Source: Chitinophagaceae bacterium
GTDB taxonomy: Bacteria; Bacteroidota; Bacteroidia; Chitinophagales; Chitinophagaceae
Direction of reading: 5' to 3'
Assembly: GCA_947375185.1 (NCBI GenBank)
Contig: CANCEU010000003.1
Span: 20,528-84,527, forward strand
DNA length: 64,000 bases
In this document: piece by piece, positions 59,126 to 64,000 of the stretch
Layout of the letters: each line of letters begins with the position of its first letter
Position numbering within the stretch: position 1 is the stretch's first letter
The notes under the pieces: model-generated
Databases searched by the model: none
Told to the model about the DNA's origin: nothing
What the model saw: only the letters and a program-made list of their open reading frames with translations
Translations under genes and position numbers: made by a program

Positions 59126-60151
59126 TTATCTCATGATGAAAGGGAAGCGTTGATAATTTTTCAACGCAATGCCTGTACCACGCACAACACTCTTAAGTGG
59201 GTCTTCGGCAACATGCACAGGCAATTTAATTTTTGCGCTTAATCTTTTATCAAGTCCTCTTAACAAAGAACCTCCTCCTGTTAAGTATAAGCCACGACGA
59301 TAAATATCTGCAGCTAATTCAGGAGGTGTTGTTTCCAATGCTCTTAAAATAGCTTCTTCAATTTTGAAAATACTTTTATCTAATGCTTCAGCAACTTCTT
59401 GATATGAAACCATAATTTGCTTTGGTATACCTGTAACTAAGTCTCTACCGTTTACTGGCATATCATCAGGAGGATTGTCTAAATCTTTTAATGCAGCACC
59501 AACATGAATTTTAATTTGTTCTGCAGTACGCTCACCAATTAATAAACTATGATAGCGTCTTAATGCCTCTAAAATATCAGCAGTAAATTCATCACCTGCA
59601 ATACGAATACTTTGATCACATACAATACCTGCTAATGCGATTACAGTAATACCTGTTGTACCACCTCCAATATCAATAATCATATTTCCAACTGGCTCCT
59701 CAACATCGATACCAATACCTAATGCAGCCGCCATTGGCTCATGAATCATGTAAACTTCTTTTGCACCTGCTTGTTCAGCACTATCACGCACGGCTCTTTT
59801 CTCAACCTCAGTAATCGATGAAGGAATGCAAATAACCATTCTCCAACTTGGAGGGAACAATGGTTTCTTTGGATAAATCATTTTCATTAACTCGCGAATC
59901 ATTAATTCAGCAGCATTAAAGTCGGCGATTACACCATCTTTTAATGGACGAACTGTTTTAATACTTTCGTGTGTTTTTTCATGCATCAACAATGCCTTCT
60001 TTCCTACACCTAAAACCTCTTTCATATTATTCCTGTTTAAGGCAATAATTGAAGGTTCGTTTACGACAACTTCATCGTTGTGGATGATTAATGTATTTGC
60101 GGTGCCCAAGTCCATCGCAATTTCTTGGGTAAAAAAGTTAAATAATCCCAT
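59126..60151 (-). CDS. mreB: Rod shape-determining protein MreB
   Basis: IAMDLGTANTLIIHNDEVVVNEPSIIALNR; IDIGGGTTGITVIALAG; LTGGGSLLRGLDKRLS. Confidence 0.97.
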   Translation of the reverse strand: MGLFNFFTQEIAMDLGTANTLIIHNDEVVVNEPSIIALNRNNMKEVLGVGKKALLMHEKTHESIKTVRPLKDGVIADFNAAELMIRELMKMIYPKKPLFPPSWRMVICIPSSITEVEKRAVRDSAEQAGAKEVYMIHEPMAAALGIGIDVEEPVGNMIIDIGGGTTGITVIALAGIVCDQSIRIAGDEFTADILEALRRYHSLLIGERTAEQIKIHVGAALKDLDNPPDDMPVNGRDLVTGIPKQIMVSYQEVAEALDKSIFKIEEAILRALETTPPELAADIYRRGLYLTGGGSLLRGLDKRLSAKIKLPVHVAEDPLKSVVRGTGIALKNYQRFPFIMR

Positions 60152-60258
60152 TATTGTTCTGAGTTTTGATAGTTCAATTTGAATGAAGCAAAATTCACTT
60201 AAATTACTTGAACTACAAAGCTTTTTAATAAAAGAAGTAGAATAATTTTTTTGTAAGA

Positions 60259-61545
60259 CTAAGGCTTGAATTCATAGCCAATATCTTTTCTAAAATACAT
60301 CCCTTCAAAGTGGATCTTAGAAAGTGCTTTTTGAGCATTTTCAACGGCATCCTGTAGCTGCTCCCCTTGTGCAGTTGTAGTTAGTACGCGCCCTCCATTA
60401 GTCACAATGGAATTTTCATTAAATGTAGTCCCAGCTTGAAATACAAGGGCTCCCGGAATGGTTGCAGCATCGGCTAATCCATGGATGGTAAAGCCTTTTT
60501 TATAGTCACCTGGATAACCGCCACTTACGGCCATAACGGTTGCAAATGAAGCAGCATGATATTCAATATTTACATCTTCTAAAGTGCCATTGTCGGCGGC
60601 AGCTAGCAAACTCACTAAATCAGTTTGTAAACGGGGTAGTATTACCTCGGTTTCAGGATCCCCCAACCGGCAATTGTACTCAATTACATAGGGTTCTCCA
60701 CCGCAGTTCATTAAGCCAAAAAACACAAATCCTTTGTATACTAGGTTTTCAGACTGAATGCCTTTAATGGTAGGTTTAATAATGCGTTCTTCCACCTTTT
60801 GCATAAAGGCATTGTCCATAAAAGGAACAGGGCTTACGCAACCCATTCCACCCGTATTTAGGCCGGTATCCCCTTCTCCAATTCGTTTGTAATCCTTGGC
60901 ATGACCAATGATTTGGTAAGTAAACCCATCGGTAAGTGCAAAAACACTCACTTCAATTCCATCTAAAAACTGCTCTATCACTACTTTTGCGCTAGCTTCT
61001 CCGAACTGTTTGTTTTGGATCATTTCTTCAAAACTTGTTAACGCTTCATCGTGTGTAAAGGCAATGATAACCCCCTTGCCGGCTGCTAATCCATCAGCCT
61101 TTAAAACAATTGGCAGGGTATGGGCTTTGATATATTCAATTCCTTGATCATAATTTTCAAGCGTAAATTCAGCATAGGAAGCAGTAGGAATATGGTGCCT
61201 TTGCATAAAGTGCTTGCTAAAAGCTTTACTTCCTTCCAATTGAGCTGCCTCGGCTGATGGACCAATCACATTTACATGTTTTGTATCCTCGTCGTTCGAA
61301 AAATAATCATATATGCCATTTACTAAGGGATCCTCTGGGCCAACAACAATCAAGTCAATCCCATTTTCCAAAACGCATTTTTTTAATCCTACAAAGTCAT
61401 TTACTTGAATAGCAACATTGGTTCCAATGCTTGCTGTGCCTGGATTTCCTGGCGCAATAAACAAATTATCACAGTGATGACTTTGTGCCATTTTCCATGC
61501 TAGTGCATGCTCTCTTCCACCACCGCCAATGAGTAAAATATTCAT
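60259..61545 (-). CDS. purD: Phosphoribosylamine-glycine ligase
   Basis: MNILLIGGGGREHALAWKM; LKADGLAAGKGVIIA; NCRLGDPETEVILPRL. Confidence 0.96.
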   Translation of the reverse strand: MNILLIGGGGREHALAWKMAQSHHCDNLFIAPGNPGTASIGTNVAIQVNDFVGLKKCVLENGIDLIVVGPEDPLVNGIYDYFSNDEDTKHVNVIGPSAEAAQLEGSKAFSKHFMQRHHIPTASYAEFTLENYDQGIEYIKAHTLPIVLKADGLAAGKGVIIAFTHDEALTSFEEMIQNKQFGEASAKVVIEQFLDGIEVSVFALTDGFTYQIIGHAKDYKRIGEGDTGLNTGGMGCVSPVPFMDNAFMQKVEERIIKPTIKGIQSENLVYKGFVFFGLMNCGGEPYVIEYNCRLGDPETEVILPRLQTDLVSLLAAADNGTLEDVNIEYHAASFATVMAVSGGYPGDYKKGFTIHGLADAATIPGALVFQAGTTFNENSIVTNGGRVLTTTAQGEQLQDAVENAQKALSKIHFEGMYFRKDIGYEFKP

Positions 61546-61624
61546 ATATAAAGGTTTGCAGCACGAAAGTAAAAATTATTGAAGGGATTTTATTAATTTG
61601 GGTCAATTAAATAAACAATTGTAT

Positions 61625-63127
61625 ATGTCAACTACAACGCAAAAACACCCAAAAGGCTTATATGTCCTGTTTGCAACGGAAATGTGGGAGCGTTTCAACT
61701 ACTATGGCATGCGTGCTATTTTGGTATTATTTTTAACAAAGGCATTGCTTTTTGATAAAATTTTTGCCTCACAAGTATATGGGAGCTACACCGGACTTAT
61801 CTATTTAACACCGTTATTAGGTGGTTATATCGCAGATAGATATTGGGGGAATAATAAATCTATAATAGCGGGAGGACTTGTAATGGCCATTGGAGAATTT
61901 GTGTTGTTTTTTTGCGGTCATTTTTACGATACGCCAGCTTTAGCAACTCCTTTATTTTATATTGGATTAGGCTGTATGATTGCTGGTAATGGATTTTTCA
62001 AACCAAATATTTCGAGCATGGTTGGGCAGTTGTATCCAAAAGGAGATTCTAAAATTGACGCTGCATACACTATTTTTTATATGGGCATTAACACTGGTGG
62101 AGCATTGGGACCAATTGTTTGTGGCTTGTTTGGAGACACTGGGAAAAATGGAGATTTTAAATGGGCGTTTTTTGCTGGTGGAGTTGCAATGATTTTGAGT
62201 GTGATTACTCAAATGGTATTTCAGAAAAAATATTTAGTGAATTCGGAAGGTCAGGAAATTGGGCTTGCACCTAAAGACGCTCCTAAGTTTTTTCAAAAAT
62301 TGCCAGTGATGGTTGGATTTTTATTTTTAATCTCATTGGTAACAATCGCATTGGTTTATATAGACATTATGGTTGTTAGTTATTTGTTTTGGTTATTACT
62401 TGCATGTATTTTATTTATTGCATTTATTATATTTTCAGATTCGTCTTTAGATTTGCTGCAAAAGAAAAAAGTAGCTGTATTATTTACCGTCTCCTTTTTT
62501 GTAATATTTTTTTGGAGTGCATTTGAACAAGCAGGTGCTTCGCTTACTTATTTTGCTTCAGAAAATACACAGAGAAATTTAGGATTCTTTGAAGTGCCAA
62601 CAAGTTTTTTCCAATCCTTGAATTCCATTTTTGTTGTGACCCTTGCACCATTGGTTGCTTGGATTTGGATTAAGCTTGGTAAAATAAATAAGGAACCTTC
62701 ATCGCCTTTTAAAATGGCAATGGGTTTAATGCTTTTAGCACTAGGATATTTATGGATTGCAACGGGTGTGAATGGAGTAGGTGCTGGAATAAAAGTAAGC
62801 ATGATTTGGTTAATCGGAATGTATATGATGCATACTTTTGGTGAACTTTGCCTTTCGCCAATTGGCTTGTCTTTATTTAATAAATTAGCGCCTATTAAAT
62901 TCGCTTCTTTGCTAATGGCAGTATGGTTTACAGCGAATGCCTTTGCCAATAAATTAGCAGGCGTGTTTAGTGCATTGTATCCTGAAAATGGTAAAATCAC
63001 TTCATTTGCTGGCTATCAAATTGGCAACCTTCATGAGTTCTTTATGTTCTTTGTATTCATGGCGGGAATTGCAGCAATTATTTTGTTTTTCTTGTCAAGT
63101 AAGTTGAAAAAATTAATGGAAAACTAA
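61625..63127 (+). CDS. POT/PTR family proton-dependent oligopeptide transporter
   Basis: LYVLFATEMWERFNYYGMRAILVLFL; LTPLLGGYIADRYWG; GNGFFKPNISSMVGQLY. Confidence 0.93.
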   Translation: MSTTTQKHPKGLYVLFATEMWERFNYYGMRAILVLFLTKALLFDKIFASQVYGSYTGLIYLTPLLGGYIADRYWGNNKSIIAGGLVMAIGEFVLFFCGHFYDTPALATPLFYIGLGCMIAGNGFFKPNISSMVGQLYPKGDSKIDAAYTIFYMGINTGGALGPIVCGLFGDTGKNGDFKWAFFAGGVAMILSVITQMVFQKKYLVNSEGQEIGLAPKDAPKFFQKLPVMVGFLFLISLVTIALVYIDIMVVSYLFWLLLACILFIAFIIFSDSSLDLLQKKKVAVLFTVSFFVIFFWSAFEQAGASLTYFASENTQRNLGFFEVPTSFFQSLNSIFVVTLAPLVAWIWIKLGKINKEPSSPFKMAMGLMLLALGYLWIATGVNGVGAGIKVSMIWLIGMYMMHTFGELCLSPIGLSLFNKLAPIKFASLLMAVWFTANAFANKLAGVFSALYPENGKITSFAGYQIGNLHEFFMFFVFMAGIAAIILFFLSSKLKKLMEN

Positions 63128-63147
63128 TTCCTGAAATTGCTTTATAA

Positions 63148-63182
63148 AAAAAGTCCCGTTGAAATCATCAGCGGGACTTTTT
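63148..63182. terminator. Intrinsic terminator between convergent POT transporter and acs
   Basis: AAAAAGTCCCG...CGGGACTTTTT. Confidence 0.88.
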
Positions 63183-63202
63183 TATTTTTCAGCCTATTAT
63201 AA

Positions 63203-64000
63203 TTACAACATGCCTTTTACAATTTCATCTACCACGCCAGGATCTAATAAGGTTGAAGTATCTCCAAGGCTACCAGTTTCGCCTTCAGCTACTTTTCGCA
63301 AAATACGACGCATAATTTTTCCAGATCTTGTTTTAGGTAAACCTGAAACAAATTGAATTTTATCTGGTTTTGCAATAGGGCCAATAATGCGCGTAACCGT
63401 TTGTAAAATATCCTTACGTACCATGTCGCCAGTACCATGGGTGTCTTGGCCATGTGAGCCAGTATAAATTACATAAGCATAAATACCTTGTCCTTTAATA
63501 TCATGCGGGTAACCAACAACAGCGCTTTCTACAACACCTGCGTGCATGTTTATTGCGTTTTCTACTTCGGCTGTACCAATTCGGTGTCCACTTACATTTA
63601 ATACATCATCTACGCGCCCTGTAATTCTAAATTGCCCTTCTTCATTTCTTAATGCACCATCACCAGTGAAATATAAATTTTCATAAGTTGCAAAATAGTT
63701 AGTTCGGCATCTTTCATGATCACCATATGTGGTACGTAGTGTTGCAGGCCAAGGTTGTGTAATACATAAATTACCTCGGTATAAGCCATCTTCTTTTTCA
63801 GTCACTTCATTGCCTTTATCATCTACTAAAATGGCTTTTACCCCAGGCATTGGGTAGGTTGCCCAGCCTGGTTTTCCAGGTGTGATCCCTGCCATATTTG
63901 ATATCATTACACCACCTGTTTCGGTTTGCCACCAGGTATCTACAATAGGGCATTTCTTTTTACCAATATGCTCATCATACCAATGCCAAGCTTCTTCATT
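63203..64000 (-). CDS. acs: Acetyl-CoA synthetase, C-terminal part (gene continues past the window edge)
   Basis: [16 protein letters not shown]...[23 protein letters not shown]...[22 protein letters not shown]; frame is open to 64000 on the minus strand. Confidence 0.96.
   Translation of the reverse strand, partial: NEEAWHWYDEHIGKKKCPIVDTWWQTETGGVMISNMAGITPGKPGWATYPMPGVKAILVDDKGNEVTEKEDGLYRGNLCITQPWPATLRTTYGDHERCRTNYFATYENLYFTGDGALRNEEGQFRITGRVDDVLNVSGHRIGTAEVENAINMHAGVVESAVVGYPHDIKGQGIYAYVIYTGSHGQDTHGTGDMVRKDILQTVTRIIGPIAKPDKIQFVSGLPKTRSGKIMRRILRKVAEGETGSLGDTSTLLDPGVVDEIVKGML

Noticed and set aside
62548-63000. 150-aa minus-strand ORF within the POT transporter
   Set aside because: Antisense shadow of a clear transporter gene; no motif.
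1-64000. CRISPR arrays, tRNA/rRNA genes, insertion sequences, prophage or defence islands
   Set aside because: No regularly spaced repeats, cloverleaf-like genes, transposase, integrase, phage structural or recognisable defence proteins seen on reading; a tRNAscan-SE, CRISPR or DefenseFinder run was not possible.

Overview
This window is a chromosomal segment from a Bacteroidota, most likely Chitinophagaceae-like: AT-rich coding, perfect TAnnTTTG -7 promoter elements, a T9SS component, and the Bacteroidota-type IspG and ArgF'. It is dense, mostly housekeeping DNA. I see no prophage, transposon, CRISPR array, rRNA or tRNA. Main blocks: mqnC (partial at the left edge); an M16 peptidase pair; padR-pspC; gcvT; ssb; comB; a SNF2 helicase; a complete arginine operon (GNAT-argG-argC-argD-argF'-argB-argE-argH) behind a long structured leader; an FKBP PPIase; a degenerate class D beta-lactamase-like lipoprotein; ispG; a cysteine-free tandem rhodanese with an ArsR regulator; tsaB; a PorZ-like T9SS protein; a GH3/serine-hydrolase fusion; a DegT aminotransferase; rpoN; an MMPL transporter; gatB; a plug-PDZ protein; alaS; ppc; mreBCD-pbp2-rodA; purD; a POT transporter; acs (partial at the right edge). 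The best candidates for undescribed biology are (1) the roughly 235-nt leader of the arginine operon, which carries a 39-codon ORF ending in tandem Arg codons and three segments able to form mutually exclusive helices, (2) the OXA-like protein that has lost its catalytic motifs, (3) the rhodanese pair without any cysteine, next to an ArsR gene with a perfect palindrome at its start, and (4) a near-perfect palindrome at the padR promoter. No database search or folding program was run; all homology calls come from reading motifs.
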